DNA of 64,000 nt from Seiridium cupressi (GCA_036674765.1 JARVKI010000053.1:243140-307139); one strand, 5' to 3'. Positions 11,301-24,356 are shown, counted from the first letter of the stretch. The notes: generated by a model not told the origin, from the letters alone. A program made the numbers and translations.

Positions 11301-13777
11301 CACCCAACCTTAGGATACCGGCCTGGCCGTTGCAAAACCCTCCCTTGTCATCGCTTCAACACGATTCAGCCGTGTATAGAAAACAGGCGCGCTGGTGCAT
11401 GGGTTGAGAAATCGTGACCTTCCACCAAACCGTTCATTAGTTTATGTTTCGCGCTGGCGAAACAACATGAGAGGTCACCATTTTCAACCAGCACAAACCC
11501 CGCTCAAGCATGCAAAGACGTTCGTCCACCACTTGGCACCGCCTCCCTTCCGCTTTTCTCTCTTTGTGTGCGCCTCGGGATGGATGACCATATGATGATT
11601 CGGGAAACGCGGTGGCTTTGATCCTTCTGCTTCTTCCCCGCCGGCTGTCTGTGGGCGGGCTGTGTGCAGCATCATCTTGCAGACAGATGGCGCCTCGCGC
11701 GGCTAGTCACGATCAGTGGTGACTTGTGCGGAGCATAATTGCGAACCATATTACCTCGACGCTTGTATCCGACTACCTCAGAGTCGGTTTGGTCGAAATT
11801 AAGGCTCTGTTTTTGGTTCTGGGTTCCACTGATTATAGTTGTCGTCCGTGGATACTCAATACGCGATGGCGGAAACACAAATTGGAGACGGTAAAGGATT
11901 TGCGCAGCGCTCAACAAAACCCCAAGCGAAAAGCCAATGGCTCTGCGTGGGGGAGCCGTCGTCAAGAACAGCAGGCAATGCAGCCAAGGTCTCGTTGTGG
12001 TAAATTGGTCGCCAAGGTTAGTGGCGCATGCACGGTGCGTGCATTACTAGGTAACATTGAGCTACTTGCAGATGGAAAAGGGTCTGAGGGCACTTATTGT
12101 GATGCAAAAACATCTGCGCAAGGACAGCCTTTCCTACAGTACTACGTCTGATATACCCCTTGCGTTCGCAGGACCATTCAACCCCAACTCACGCCAGGGG
12201 GGGTAGTGCCGCTCACCCCCTTGTATCCAGGTGCTAAGGCCCCCTCGACTGGGAAGGGTTCTCGTCAGCCATATAATTCGTCGGCTCAACATGTTTTATA
12301 TTACTCCCTGACTTGATCGTACATTGTATTCTCCTGCCGCTGCAGACGGTGCCTACCTGGAATAATACTAGGAACAAACCACCAGGTTGTGTAGCTCCCA
12401 ACACCGAATTGGAGAGACATGCTGGGAATTTCGGTTATCGATTCGCTATAATGTATGATGTCACGAACCGAGTGGCCAAACACTTTCGATGATCAGTCCT
12501 TACAAGAGCCGTCCCACCCGGTGCTCTGGGTACCTCCTATTGAGTGGTTGGCCACGGCAAAGACACATCTCAACTAATCAATTGATCGACTAGGAATATC
12601 AATCACACCACAACACAATCAACCACGTTAGTTTAAGCGTGGAATACGTGTTAACCAAGAGCGTGAAGAGCTGACATCTTCATATATATCTCAAAATACT
12701 GGGTTTCGAATTCCTGTCTCCCTCCAGTTATCAACTCATTTCTATTCAGTATTGAGGCTGCCAAACGAAAGCCCAGAAACGCTTGCAGAAATCAGAAGTG
12801 TTATTTATCCAGTGCTCTGAGGTATTATGGCCACTTCGTTTGCTTTGCAATAAATTAAAAGGAACTGGGGTACGGTTATTTGACATCACCTCGACTTTCC
12901 ATGAATCTTGCCAGGACGCAAATCCGCATGGTTGCCGCCACTCGTACCCATGACCTAGCATGGAGACTATAATTCTAGTGACTAGAGTACGTGACCACAA
13001 AGACACAGAGATCGAATGATCATAAATACCCGATGTCATAAGCTGCAGTCCCTCTAATGGATTTATGGTCTGTACTTGATTTCTCGACAGTCGTCAGGGG
13101 AGGATGAAACAAGCGCTTTATATGCCCGCCCTCCCCATTAGAACCGATCAAGTCTGGCTGCTCGGGAATGGCAATATTTTGGGGCAGTGAGTTGTCATCA
13201 GTGACAGCATCTCTTCGTTCCGCCCAGCGCGCAAGTCTACTCGTAGTTACGGATGCCAATTGAGAAGTAATGATCCTTCTGAGGTGACACTCCAGGAATT
13301 TGACTAGCAGTGTATACTAAATATGTATCAGCCTCGACAGCGATGCCTCCTCGAAGCCTGGTCAATTACTATCGATCTGTTGCCGATATGCCTCACAGCG
13401 CGACGTGATTGTGGGTCTGCTGTTCTCTGGGAAGCCTGTTTCGGTGACGTCCGGATTAATCAGCTTTTTAACCAACGCGGTTTCTTCGTCAAGTCATGTC
13501 GAAGGCATTGGTCTGACTACCGAGAACAGCGACGTTGGATATGGGATGTTATGCATATTGATCTGGAATCTTTTCCTGCTTTCTGGACAATATTTGGACC
13601 AATAAATGATGCCTCTCCGGCAAAGTAGACTTTACCTTTGCTAAATTCCAAACCTCTTTATAAAGTTGATTTTCAACGACTCGGAATCAGCTCGTTGGGC
13701 GGTCCCTTGTTGTCTCAAAATTCCAAGTTGTACATCATGATACAATAGCTGTACAAATATTTCATCTCAGACACTGC
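8372..13777. other. 5.4-kb gene-poor region with AT-rich stretches
   Basis: I find no gene I can support. Composition varies: bases 9961-10020 are 30% G+C by count, while other parts are near 50%. Open frames are short (about 60-141 codons). The longest, 11726-12151 (+), has no recognisable domain and no introns that improve it. A pair of overlapping frames at 13323-13628 encodes a short hydrophobic stretch but has no clear start or family. The patchy AT enrichment would suit old RIP-mutated repeat DNA or plain intergenic sequence. I saw no transposase, reverse transcriptase or terminal repeat. Confidence 0.45.
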
Positions 13778-14801
13778 TCATTTCTTCTCGCTTCCACCCC
13801 TGACAGAACTCATGATCCTATCCCATGTCGTCGCCTGTCCTGACTCCTGTCTCGCCCTCCTCTCCTCGGCCTGTTGGTCCCAGATACCCTTTATCCTGGT
13901 ATTCAGCTCAGCCTTAGCCCGAAGCTCCGCCCTAAAAGCTTGCTCCTCGGCCGGCCTATCCTCTTCGGCGACCTTCTCCAGTCTCGTTTTCAGCAGTGCC
14001 TGTTGTTCCAGGTCGAGTTCCGTTTCGGGTGCGGCAATCGCCACAACCGGCTTCTTCGGTACCAAGGGTGCGAATTTCGGTACCGGCCTTCCCTCGGCCT
14101 TTGCGGCCTCTATCTCGGCTTCTTGTTGCAAGTACTTGTGATACAGCCCATCTGCGTGCATCTGAATGTCCTCTTCGACTTCCGGTGACCGGTCTGCGGT
14201 TGATAAATAACCCAGCGCTTTCAGTAACCTCTGCACAAACAATCATCAGCCCTCATGATACTTTGCAGCGACTTACGCGTGAGAAATATCAACCATAGCT
14301 TACCGTCTGCATGTTGTAACACCTCTCAAACTTTTTGATCTCCGCTCGGCACATTGTGAACCTCTCGGTGATGTTCGGGTTGCTCATGCATTGCCTCCAG
14401 TCGACTTGTTCTAATGCGCAGTTTTCCAGCGCCGCTTTACCGATCTGAGATTTGCGCTCCTTGTAGCCTTCCAAGACGTCCATGATCTTCTCCTGGTCGC
14501 TCTTTGTCTCGGCCTCGATCTGGGCCAAGGGCTTGTAGCTCTTCCACAAATGCGCATAACGCCCATCTTGGAATTGCGACTCCCTTGGCACAGATGGCTG
14601 TTGTTCTTGTTCGCTCTGTAGCGATTGTAACTCGTGGGGGCTGAGGGATGTCGTGGGCTTTGTCTGAGACTGTGACGGTGGTTGCGACGACGTGTATTTC
14701 ACTGGGGATTCTTTTTCGAGGTATTCTCGAAGCTTAGGATCGAGCTTCTGGAGGGGATCATCTGTGGTATTGGACCCCCAAAGGCTGTGCCACCAGCCCA
14801 T
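13778..14801 (-). CDS. Twin CX9C (CHCH-type) mitochondrial-like protein
   Basis: Exons 14304-14801 and 13778-14230 on the minus strand give 316 residues. A phase-0 intron (GTAAGC...GCAG) joins YNMQT to RLLKALGYLS. The signature is two CX9C pairs, C128/C138 and C151/C161, arranged as helix-turn-helix. Proteins of this kind are oxidised by Mia40 in the mitochondrial intermembrane space. The sequence resembles the fungal Emi1/DUF3128 group, but it is longer than the roughly 100-190 residues usual there. It has a Pro/Ser/Gln-rich N-terminal half beginning MGWWHSLWGS and a charged helical C-terminal part. I start at 14801 because this Met precedes the conserved Trp-rich opening. The exact molecular role is unknown. 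Confidence 0.72.
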
Positions 14802-15680
14802 TATGCCGCTTTGCTAGACTATGCTGGAAGAATGAGATTGGAAGGCCAGTATGCGCATGAACCGTTGCCTGTATATCGCAAGCGTAGATTCGTCTTTGTC
14901 GCGATCATGGAAAAACGGAAAAGAAAAAAAGGTTAAGTTGAAAGCTGGAGACTGCGCTCGGGACTTGCCGACACTATGGATTCCAGTGCTACTGTGCACG
15001 AATCACAGGCCCCGAGCGAGAGAAGTAAAACATAGCACAGTTTTATGCTAGAGACACACAGCATATGGCTAATTGAGCGATAACATGTCATAGCTCCCAA
15101 GCAGGATTAAGATTGATAGCGGTCGATGTTATATTGAGTCTGCATCTTCGCCGCTGCATTCCATAGATATGGTCTTGACACATTGGAAAAGTACTGACCT
15201 ATGCGCACTTTAGTAGACTACTGGTGGTCACTAAAGTAGATCAATTGATACGAAGAACGACGAGTACGGTTACGCAGACATGGTTTTTTGACCTCGAGTT
15301 ACACTTCCCGTTGCTCACACGGAGAGTGGGATTACATCATGTCAAGTAACATGCTCGTAGGCCAGGAGAAAAGCAATCCGGTCTGATAGGAGAGAAGCAT
15401 AAGTCATGCGGAAATGTCAACAACAATTGCTGCAGTACCTGGCTCCATACATGTCCTACGGCCGGATCATGCTCGCGTGCCCATCATCCAGAAAATCGAT
15501 CGCAGTCGCTTGAAATACAGTTGGTGGTGGTGTGCGTGAAATCGTTTTATTCTGCAGCTGCAAACATGGCTTCATTTGGCCGAGCAGCATCCTATGAACC
15601 GCCCTTGTCCTAATTCTCAGAACACATGACGAACCCTTTCATGCAATGACGCCTTAATGCCCCCGGAAGAGATGAACCTT
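14802..15680. other. Intergenic region upstream of the twin CX9C gene
   Basis: About 880 bp between the start of the CX9C gene and the stop codon of RPS11, both on the minus strand. It should contain the CX9C promoter and the RPS11 3' untranslated region. No open frame here carries recognisable protein. Confidence 0.45.
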
Positions 15681-16397
15681 TTAGAACTTGCTGAACTTCT
15701 TGACAGCCTTGCCAGTGCGGGGAAGCACACGGAGAACGTTGAATCGAACCTGGAAAGTGTCAGTCTACCTCGTGTTTCCGTCGCAATCAGCTCCAACGTA
15801 CGGTCTTGCTCAGAGGTCTGCACTGTCCAACGGTGACCTGGTCACCCTCCTCAACACGGAAAGCTGGCGAGACGTGGGCGGCGAGGTTCTTGTGACGCTT
15901 CTCGTAACGGGCGTACTTGGGGATGTAGTGGAGGTACTCTCGGCGGATGATGAGAGTACGGTGCATCTTGGTAGAAACGACGGTGCCGGTCAGGATACGG
16001 CCACGGATGGAGACGAGACCGGTGAAGGGGCACTTCTTGTCTGTGGTCGAATACAGGTCAGTCACCGAACTAGCATGAAATTTGTTTCCCACGTCAATCG
16101 TCCCGCGCGTAGCCACAAGCTGTCCCCCCCTCGCCACGTCGCAAACGTTGAATTTTTCACATGGACCAAGTATCCCTCTCACATTGCCTGCCTCGAAGCA
16201 CATATTACTTCTCACGTACCGATGTAGCTTCCCTCAATGGCGGTCTTGGGGGTTCGGAAACCCAGACCGACGTCCTTGTACCATCTTCGGCCAGCCTTGC
16301 CAGGTCTTGCCGACTTGGTCTTGACCTTGGAGTTCTGGAAGATGTGAGGCTGCTTCTGGAAAGCACGCTCGGATTGGACGGTAAGCTCGGTCGCCAT
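15681..16397 (-). CDS. RPS11: 40S ribosomal protein S11 (uS17)
   Basis: Small-subunit ribosomal protein of 161 residues. Exons on the minus strand are 16220-16397, 15802-16040 and 15681-15749. The protein begins [20 protein letters not shown] and continues through [12 protein letters not shown], created by the first splice, and [15 protein letters not shown], created by the second. All three segments match eukaryotic uS17 closely. The length is right for the family and the frame is intact. Intron donors are GTACGT, a common strong fungal donor. The start codon faces that of SPC7 across 497 bp, so a housekeeping ribosomal promoter and a cell-cycle gene share a divergent upstream region. Two long overlapping frames on the same strand at 16205-16760 are shadows of exon 1 and upstream sequence. 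Confidence 0.97.
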
Positions 16398-16894
16398 GTT
16401 TGCGAATGTCGGTTGTCGATGGTCGCAAGATCGTGGGGTGCCGAGATGGGTGGTTGACTTGAGATTTGCAAAGATGGGTGCTGCTGTATTTTCGAGGCGG
16501 GTCTCTGCACTTTTGTCGCGAAATTTGTGTGCGGGCAGCAAAAAGGGCTGTGGCTGCGTGTGGCTGGAGTGCAGCTTGAGCGGGGAGTTGACCCGTGCTT
16601 TTTGTGGCCGTGCGCATGCCAAGGTGCGGCAGCTGGCAGTTGGTTGAAGGCTGACCTCAAGGGACATCATCGCCCGGTTGATTCTCATGCAGAGTCCCGC
16701 ACTAGTCTTTAAGAGGGAACCATGTAAACAAGACCGCTGGTGATAGCCCATGACCCACACTCGCGACGCGGCTGTCCGTCCTCTAGATTGGTGGTGTTCA
16801 TTTCGCGTTGGGATCTGAAAGTGCCGAGTTGGACATTTGTTTCCGGCATCGCTTTTCCTTTCAGTAGATTTGGTGTCGCGCCTATCCCTCCATC
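16398..16894. other. Divergent promoter region between RPS11 and SPC7
   Basis: A 497-bp region between two start codons. It must drive a constitutive ribosomal protein gene on one side and a kinetochore gene on the other. No convincing protein or RNA gene lies inside. I did not identify specific transcription-factor sites. Confidence 0.5.
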
Positions 16895-19800
16895 ATGTCG
16901 AGCCGCACCGAGGCAGCTGCGCCGCCAGCGCGACGCCCGCGCAAATCAACTGGTCATTCGCCAGTGCGCAAGAGAATGGACAAAGAGAACATCACCGTTG
17001 ATGTGGCTAGCTCTTTGGCTGGTAATGCAGGCCGAAAGAAGTCGCGCAGCAAGAGCATGGGGCCTGGGGGGCTGGATGCTCTCAAGCCAGGTTCAGGCAA
17101 CAGACGTGTGGTATGTTGACTTGCACTCTGGATTCTTCTCCTGTCGTCCGTTTCCAGTGATCATATACTAATACGATGACAACAAGTCGTTGGCTGCGCC
17201 AGCAAGACCACCGCCGCGGTCCATATTGAAACCTACAATTCCTATACTGCCAGAGATACCTCCCCACAAGCCTAAGTCGCGTTATGGTTCGAGTGTACAG
17301 AGCACGGAAACACCACACATCTCTCTAGGGAATGACGACTCTAGTTCATCTGGAACCAAGATTGCTCTGCGTACAGAAGAGGAACAGCAAGCTGCCGCGC
17401 GTAAGCGTGAGGAGGAAGAGAGATCAGCAATGGAGAAGGAGATCAAGGACCGCCGGGAAGCACGACGGAAATCTTTAGCGAACCGGCGGGTCTCATTCGC
17501 TGCTGAGGCTACACTGCACACTTTCCACGAAGTGGAATACATGCAGGATTCGACTACGTCGACGGACTCCACTCGACGCGCTTCGTCACTTGCAGCTCAA
17601 TCCCCAGCGCCAGTGCCGGCACCGGCACCGGCACCCACACCAGTGAGCCCCGAGGAGGCGGCGGGACCGCCGTCAACACCACCTGAGCAAGAGGATCTTG
17701 TACCAGACACACCTGAAGACCAAAGAGATTTACACCAGAAAACGCGACGAAGAAGTTCGGGTGCCTCAACGTTGAACTTTCACGACCAAGATGACGATAC
17801 TATAGCTTCCACTGTTTATAGTTCGGATTCCGAAGGCCCTGACGGCGTGATCGAAACGCATGAAGAGATTCTCTCGGATTCGGGTAGCGACTCTGACAAC
17901 GATGGCACAACGATGGATTTGGATATAGACGAGATCACAGGTACATCAATCGCATCGGGTCGTTCGAACTGGACCGATCATTCTAATAATTCCGACAATG
18001 ACACTCTGGATGATGCCCTACGACTTGCGCAGAGGCAGGCTCAGACCCAGAGTATCGACGAAGAAGAAGAGATAATTCCCTCGTTCGGCTGGGCCAAGAA
18101 GCCTGCTCCTGTAAACCGCGATCAACCGAAAACCAGCGCCTCTCAGGCCAGGGCACCCAGTGAGGAGCCGCAGGATGATAATGGCACCGAGATGGAAATG
18201 GACATGGATATGGACATGGACATGGAGATGACTCACGCCATTGGTGGCATCATCAAGTCAAATGTGCCAGAGAATGAATGTCCGGACGAGGAGATGTCCA
18301 TGGATGTGACCAAAGTGCTGGGGGGCATTATCCCGCAATCTGCAGCTAGCACGTCACAGAAGTCCATGAGTCCGGACGGGGCTAATGAAGGCTTGGCCAT
18401 GGAGGACGCGACCATGGATATGACAATGGCACTTGGTGGCATCCGACAGGCCCGCCAATCACAAGGCGACCTGATAGAGCTGGAGAGCAATGCGGACAAT
18501 GAGGACATGTCGATGGAATTAACATCTGTCATGGGGGGCGTTTTAGCGTCGAGGCAGGCAGCAGCTGGGGGAAGAAAATCACTGCCACGACGTCGGCGTA
18601 CCATGGCAGGCGATGACGAAGCTACTATGGATATGACAGTAGGGCTTGGCCGCATCATTCCGAACCGTTCGGAGGCCGAGCTTGAGGACGAGGAAGATAA
18701 TGCCACAGTGGCTATGGACATGACGACGGCGGTGGGTGGCATTATTGCAGACTCCTCTCCTGTGCAATTCCGCACACTGGGAAGACAGATGATGGAGGAA
18801 GAAGTCGACCAAAATGACAGCACCCCGGTTGCGGCAAACTCTCCTTCAAAGCGACGCCTATCTGCCTTGGTTGGTACCCGTGCCACTCCTGATGCTGGCA
18901 GTCCCGGTTTATCAGCATTCCGTGGGAACGGGCTTCGCCACAGCACGAACCAGAGACAGAAATCTTCCTCCCCCATCCGAAATCCCTCTCCAGCCAAGTC
19001 TTCGAGCCCTTTCAAGGAGCTGACACCCACGTCGAAACCAGCTTCATCCCCGCTCAGGACTCCCACTTCCAGAAGATCACCCAGCAGAAGTGCATCTCCT
19101 CAACGACCAGCTGCTTCCGAATCGGCGACACCAAAGTCTGCCCAGAGAAGCCTTCGGAGAACTCTTCTTTTCCAACAAGATCCATCGACTGGTGTGTCTA
19201 CCCCGCGACATGTGCTGACGCCTCAGCAACGCAGGCTCTCTGGCCTCGGGGCTGATCGGCCGGGGCTGGGATCACCCAAGGTCGCACAAATCATGGACCG
19301 CCGTGGCTCCATTGGCGACGCAGCAAACGAATTTGTGCCTGGGAAGGCAGGGCGTGGGGTATCCTTTGCTGATCCGCGTGTCCTTGAGGAAGAGCTAGAC
19401 CGTGATCGCCGGAGTGAAGAGGACAGAGAACGTGGCCGGAAGATTCTTGAGAGAGAAGCCGACGGTGATGGCGATAACACGACGGCAACGCTCAAAGACA
19501 TGATATCTAGCATGACCCCGAAGAAGAAGAGCGCTCCCGCCAAGGGCCGCAAAAGCCTACACGTGGGGAGCGCCAGGGGTCTGCTCGGAAAGCGTCCCGC
19601 CGAGCTCGATGAAGATGAAGAGCGTGACGAGAGGGATGGCGTCAAGAGGCTCAAAGGTCACCAGAGCTCTCCTGTCAAGAACGTACGATTAAATGCGCCA
19701 CCCACAAAGGCAGAGACCACCGGCCGTGCAGCACGCCTGTCGGGGCGAGCTCTCGAAGAAACCAGTGGCAGCACAAACACGCCAACCATATCTGCATCGC

Positions 19801-21495
19801 CCCAGAAAGCTGCCACTGCATCATCTCCACAAGCTAAAGGCAAGTTCCGGGATGTCGAAGACCAGCCTACCAATACCTTCAGTTTTGAGGAGCCGCCTCG
19901 GCTGGCCGAGCCTGACATCCACGACGATGATCAGGAACGAATTCATCTTCAAGATTTTCTCAACATGACGAGCATTCGCTTCATGGAGCTTACAACGACA
20001 AAGCGAAGACATACACAAGCCCCAGGTGCTCTGCCGGATAACTCGTTACAGCCAGAGGAAGACATTTCTCTTGAGCGATGTATTGTCGCTGGTGCTTGCA
20101 CGGTCCCAATGCTAGAGTTATATCAACATTCCTGCCGTGAACTGAAGAAGTATATTTCTGAAGGGAGACGTATCGTCCGCGAGATTGAAACTGAGACGTT
20201 AGAGGAAAATCCACCTCTCTTCAAGGAGTATATCTCTGCGTCACCCGACTTCAAGATACTGATGGACAATCAGTTCAAGAATGTGAAGACGCATGCACGA
20301 CTGCTGAGCAAAGCTATGTGGTATGAATGGCGGATGAAGCTGCAAGATGGCCTAAAAGAAGGTCTTATCAAGATTGCTGAGGGCATGGATGAAGACGAGC
20401 GACTCCTACAAAAGGAGAAGGATCTGATACAATCCGTCCTGCCAGAGCTCGTCAGGCAGTCCGAGGCCCTCGGCGTGGAGCATGAAAACCTACAAGCAAT
20501 CGCTCAAGAACTAGCTGATTGCGACCCCCAGGACTTGCAAGCAGCGCGTGCTGAACTGATGGAGGTGGATTCCGACATGGAGGCTAAGATGCGTCAGATT
20601 GAGGAGCTGCAGCATAGCCTCAAAGAGACCGAGCTGGCCACTGACAGCATGGCACAGAGAAAGCAGGAATGTATTGCCTCCATTGCAGAGGCGGAACAGG
20701 TCCGGGAGGAGTGCAGAGGCTGGACTTCTAACGAGATCAATTCCTTGAAAGGTGAGCATCCACAAAGTGTGACACTTACTACTTGCGGAGAAGCTGAGAC
20801 GGTGCACAGGAAAAGTAGAAGCCATCGAAAAGGCCCACGGCTGGAACATCACGGGCATATCCGGGACCACGATTTCGATGACTTACCGCCGCGAAATCGA
20901 GCTTGTGTTCGACGTTGCGGCGTTCCGGGGCAGCAGCTCCATAGGCCCAAGCAGTTCCCACAACACGCGCATTGACCTGTGGTATGTCGCAGCCAATCGG
21001 GAGCACGATTCACAGCCATCGTCCCCCGAAAAGGAATTTTTTGTCCAGGCGATCCGCGATTACGTCAGAAGTCTAGACCAGGCTAGCACGAAAATCTCCA
21101 CTCTCCTCCGAGCCGTCGGCGCGGCGTGGACCAAGGCCAGCACCGTCGCCAACGACGTCCGTATCTTGAATTGTACTTTCCCCACCGAGATAGTCAAAAC
21201 GAGTGACTCTAGCGTCACGGTCAGGGTCGCCCTGCTGTTGGCACCTCTGAAGACAAAGGTCGAGCTGGTCTTGGAATTGCGTGCAGAGCACGTCTCCGCA
21301 GGCCTGCAGATTGCCATTCTGCCTCAGGCTAAGGTAGTGTACGGGGAACATTTTAAAACTGACAAGGTCTGCGAATATCTGGCCACACGTATGGGAGATA
21401 GGGTGCTATCACGGGACGACAATGCAGAAAGGGAGCCCTGGAGCGACATCGTGGTTGAGCTGCATGAGAGACTCCTGGCGAGAGGACGGAAGTAG
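16895..21495 (+). CDS. SPC7: Kinetochore scaffold Spc7/KNL1/Spc105
   Basis: KMN-network scaffold that recruits Bub1-Bub3 and protein phosphatase 1 at kinetochores. Exons are 16895-17110, 17187-20751 and 20810-21495, giving 1488 residues. N-terminal PP1-docking motifs are SILK (83-86) and RVSF (173-176). Six MELT-like repeats follow (M-E/D-x-T, each trailed by xxxGGI/V or GRI), starting near residues 418, 444, 482, 515, 553 and 582. They are the Mps1 phosphorylation sites that bind Bub3. A Ser/Pro/Arg-rich basic linker follows, then the conserved helical Spc7 domain (from about IHLQDFLNMTSIRFMELTTT). The last splice joins SLKG to KVEAIEKAHGWNIT, opening the C-terminal RWD region. Directly before the first MELT repeat is a Met/Asp/Glu run coded by a GACATG-type simple repeat (about 18195-18230), which may vary in length between strains. 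Confidence 0.94.
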
Positions 21496-23328
21496 ATTTG
21501 GAATTGGCATAATGACTTATGACTATTGTCAGCCATTGCAGCGGACTGCATGAGGAATGGGGTTTGGCGTATTCTTAGGATATCCCCGTCGTATTGACTT
21601 GCAAAATTGATGATTATAATAATCATTGCGCCTTGGCCAGGTCCATATCCAGGTGTGAACAGTATCCAGAAGTCGCCACTGCATTGCTAGCATGCCAGTA
21701 TTTCAAATTGATCATAATCGTAAAGATTACCAAGTTCAGTGTCGTAGTGGTCTATTCAGCGAGCTAGGTAGAAGAATAAAAACACATGATCAGTGTCGTA
21801 GTACGAAGAATTCAGTCCCGATGTTAAAGGCTCATTTGAGCCATGTCCTCAAAGGCCGAGTCCACGTTGTGCGCAGCACACCTAATAAATGTACTAGAGA
21901 TTCGGGAATGGGAGTCACGAGGACAACCATTGGCAGGTTTCGAGAACAAGCAGCAGGAACGTCAAGGGATACTCTCCTGCTGCATGGTTGTGGAGGGTAT
22001 GGCAATATATCATTGGGTAATTGCACTGACAACAATTATCACTGGAGGGCTGGTACACTGCGGCAATGCACTAGAGTCGCGTCTGAGCTTACACGTGAGG
22101 CAATTTGAGCACTGAGGGGGGGAAAAGCCCCTCTGGTCAAAAAAGTAAGGCACACAGCAGAATTGAACTGATTGCCTTTGCAACAAGGGAAATGCAAAAA
22201 GAACGGACTGAAGAACCCGTCCTCCCACTAGCCTAACCTAGCATCCAGTTTATTTTACCCAGGTCGTGACCCAATCCCTGGACCTGCTGATAGTGAGGGT
22301 GCTTAATGTAGTATTTATATTTTATTTCTTCCCGTCATTCTATTGATTGCTCTATTGTTCTATTGCTGCGAAGATACGGCACTGAAGCAACGCATTAATT
22401 CAGTCAGGATTCTGAATTACTTCTTCTATGCCATAAATACCAACTTATCCATGTATCTCCACGATATTTGCAAGACTGATTTATTTTGCCTCGCTTTATA
22501 CTTCGCCACGCAATGGGTGTCCTCTGTCCCAGCCTCACGCGTGTCACGATGGATCTTCCACAAACAGACATAGTAGCCTTACTTAGCATTATTATATTTA
22601 TTAGTAACATAAGTCTAGTCTTGGACTTATTTTCCGTCTCATTCCGGAGGTTCCTTGATAAATATTTATTATCTACGTCCGTGCTATTGTTGTGAGTCAA
22701 CTGTTGCTTTGGCTTTGGCCGCCTTACAGAAAAATCAGGCATCATGTAAAGCCACCTGGTAATCTTGGTTATCGTCTCCATGCTGTAGAATTAACGAAAA
22801 CACTACACGTTTCAAGCACTACGAGTGTTCTCAAATCCCAGGAACTACAGTAAGAGAACATTATTCTGCATCACTACCATCCCATAATGCTTGTTGTGTA
22901 CATGTGTTCCAGAAACCAGCCAAAAGAAGGGAACACGGATACTGATGGTATCTAAGATTTATGGTCAATCTCACTTGTCAGTCACATTCTCCTCAGAAAT
23001 TAGAATTAACACAGATGCGTGCAAACGGGAGCTTTGATCTCGCGGCACCAGGGTCCATCAACTAGGCGATGGGCAGTAATCGAATAATCAAAGAACAATC
23101 ACATGGTTCTCAGGTTTACCCGATTGTATTGCCAGAATCCAAGTGGAATCACCAACAATGTTGCCGTCCCCCACCGCCTGGCAGAATCCAGCTGGAAGCT
23201 TCAAGAGCTCAAACCCGCCTCCAGCTCGACCTGGAGCTTCCTCTTTTTTCTTCTTTCTTCGTCCGCCTTCAAGTTTACGATCGTCCTTTCCGTCTAGTAT
23301 CACCTTACGAAATTTCTTCATCGTCACA
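21496..23328. other. Gene-poor region between SPC7 and the membrane-protein locus
   Basis: About 1.8 kb with no supportable gene. Several stretches are AT-rich (near 22300-22700). A 12-bp direct repeat, CAGTGTCGTAGT, occurs at about 21737 and again about 54 bp later. Short frames near 23069-23473 are C/T-rich and overlap the probable leader of the next gene. No transposon-derived protein is recognisable. Confidence 0.45.
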
Positions 23329-24335
23329 ATGGCAACTTCACTCCACCTTCGCGTTTCGGCCTTTATGGCCACCCTCATCCTCCTCTTCTGCCTCAGCTCA
23401 GACGAGCACTTCCCAAGCTGGTAGGTACAAACGGGGATTTCTTCCGAACCATAATTTATTCCGTCAAACTTAGTAGAAACTCTTATCGACTAAGCGAGAT
23501 TTTCCTTTTATTTCTTCTAAAGTTGCGAGCATATGTTCGACTGGTGTTCGCTGACTCATCATACAGGTTGGCCCTGGTGTTCCCGCTGGCCGCGTGTGCC
23601 ACCTTCGGGGCCATTCCCGGCCTGTCGTTGTGCTTCGTCTGCGCAGCCACGACCCTCGTCGTTTCGTCCGATTCGCTCCCCTTCATCGTCTGTCTGCTCG
23701 GCCGTGTGGCTTGGCACGTCTTCTGGCTGGTGGCCACGGCTCTGTCGTTTGCGGCGCTGGGCTGGTTCTCCGTCTGGGTTCATATCAGCACCGCTGCCGA
23801 CGATGAGGATGAACCACCTCGTTGGTTTGTCTTGGGTAAAGATATTACCAAGGCTATCTGGGTCACCGGTTGTGGGGTTCTCTGTCTGCCCGTGCTGTGC
23901 GTACTCCTGGTGCCGACCCTCATTACTTGGCTTTACGACTATATTGCTGGTCTCTGGCCACAACGCCCATCTCCCCGCCGCATCCACCACATCCGCCACC
24001 GAGAACGTCCTGTTCGTCCGTCTCTGCCCCCTGCAACCATGGAAGCTCCTGTCCAAAGGTCTTGGCAAGAAAAGCGTCGGATACAGAGGCCTCTAGCACC
24101 GCTCCGGCGATTAACAGCGCAGCCACGTCCGCGATTCGGTCTCGCTTTTCCCTCACTTTCTTCCGTTGAGAATCTTCCATCTTTCCCTCGTCCATGTTTC
24201 CCTCTTCCTTCTATGGTTCCTCCCCCTTTGATAGTTCCTCCTTCTTCGACAGCTCCTCCCCCTTCGGTAGTTCCTCTCCCTTCGACGTTACCTCCTCCGA
24301 CGGTACCGCATAGACCGTTTGAGATCCCCAGCTAG
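23329..24335 (+). CDS. Unrecognised multi-pass membrane protein with Pro-rich tail
   Basis: Exon 1 (23329-23420) joins exon 2 (23567 onward) over a 146-nt intron with a CTGAC branch point and CATACAG acceptor. The splice makes ...DEHFPSWLALVFPLAACATF in one frame, which is why I trust it. The protein has about four or five hydrophobic segments in the first 160 residues, including a signal-like first helix (SAFMATLILLFCL). A basic loop and a Pro-rich tail of VPPPS-like hexapeptide units (about 24205-24310) follow. As read here it stops at TAG 24333-24335 (286 residues). A short GT...AG interval, 24303-24353, is in phase 0 on both sides. If spliced, it would fuse this protein to the repeat protein that starts at 24357, giving about 680 residues. 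I do not recognise the family. Confidence 0.55.
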
Positions 24336-24356
24336 AACCTGGGGGCCGATCAGGTG

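Noticed and set aside
11726..12151. 141-codon plus-strand frame in the gene-poor block
   Set aside because: No domain, signal or repeat, and no intron that improves it. Chance length is plausible over 5 kb.
13323..13628. Two overlapping frames with a hydrophobic stretch, considered as a small membrane-protein gene
   Set aside because: The frames do not join by credible splice sites and resemble no family.
16205..16760. Long overlapping minus-strand frames of 127-182 codons around the RPS11 start
   Set aside because: They overlap or extend RPS11 exon 1 and its promoter. The ribosomal protein explains the conserved part, and the others are shadow frames.
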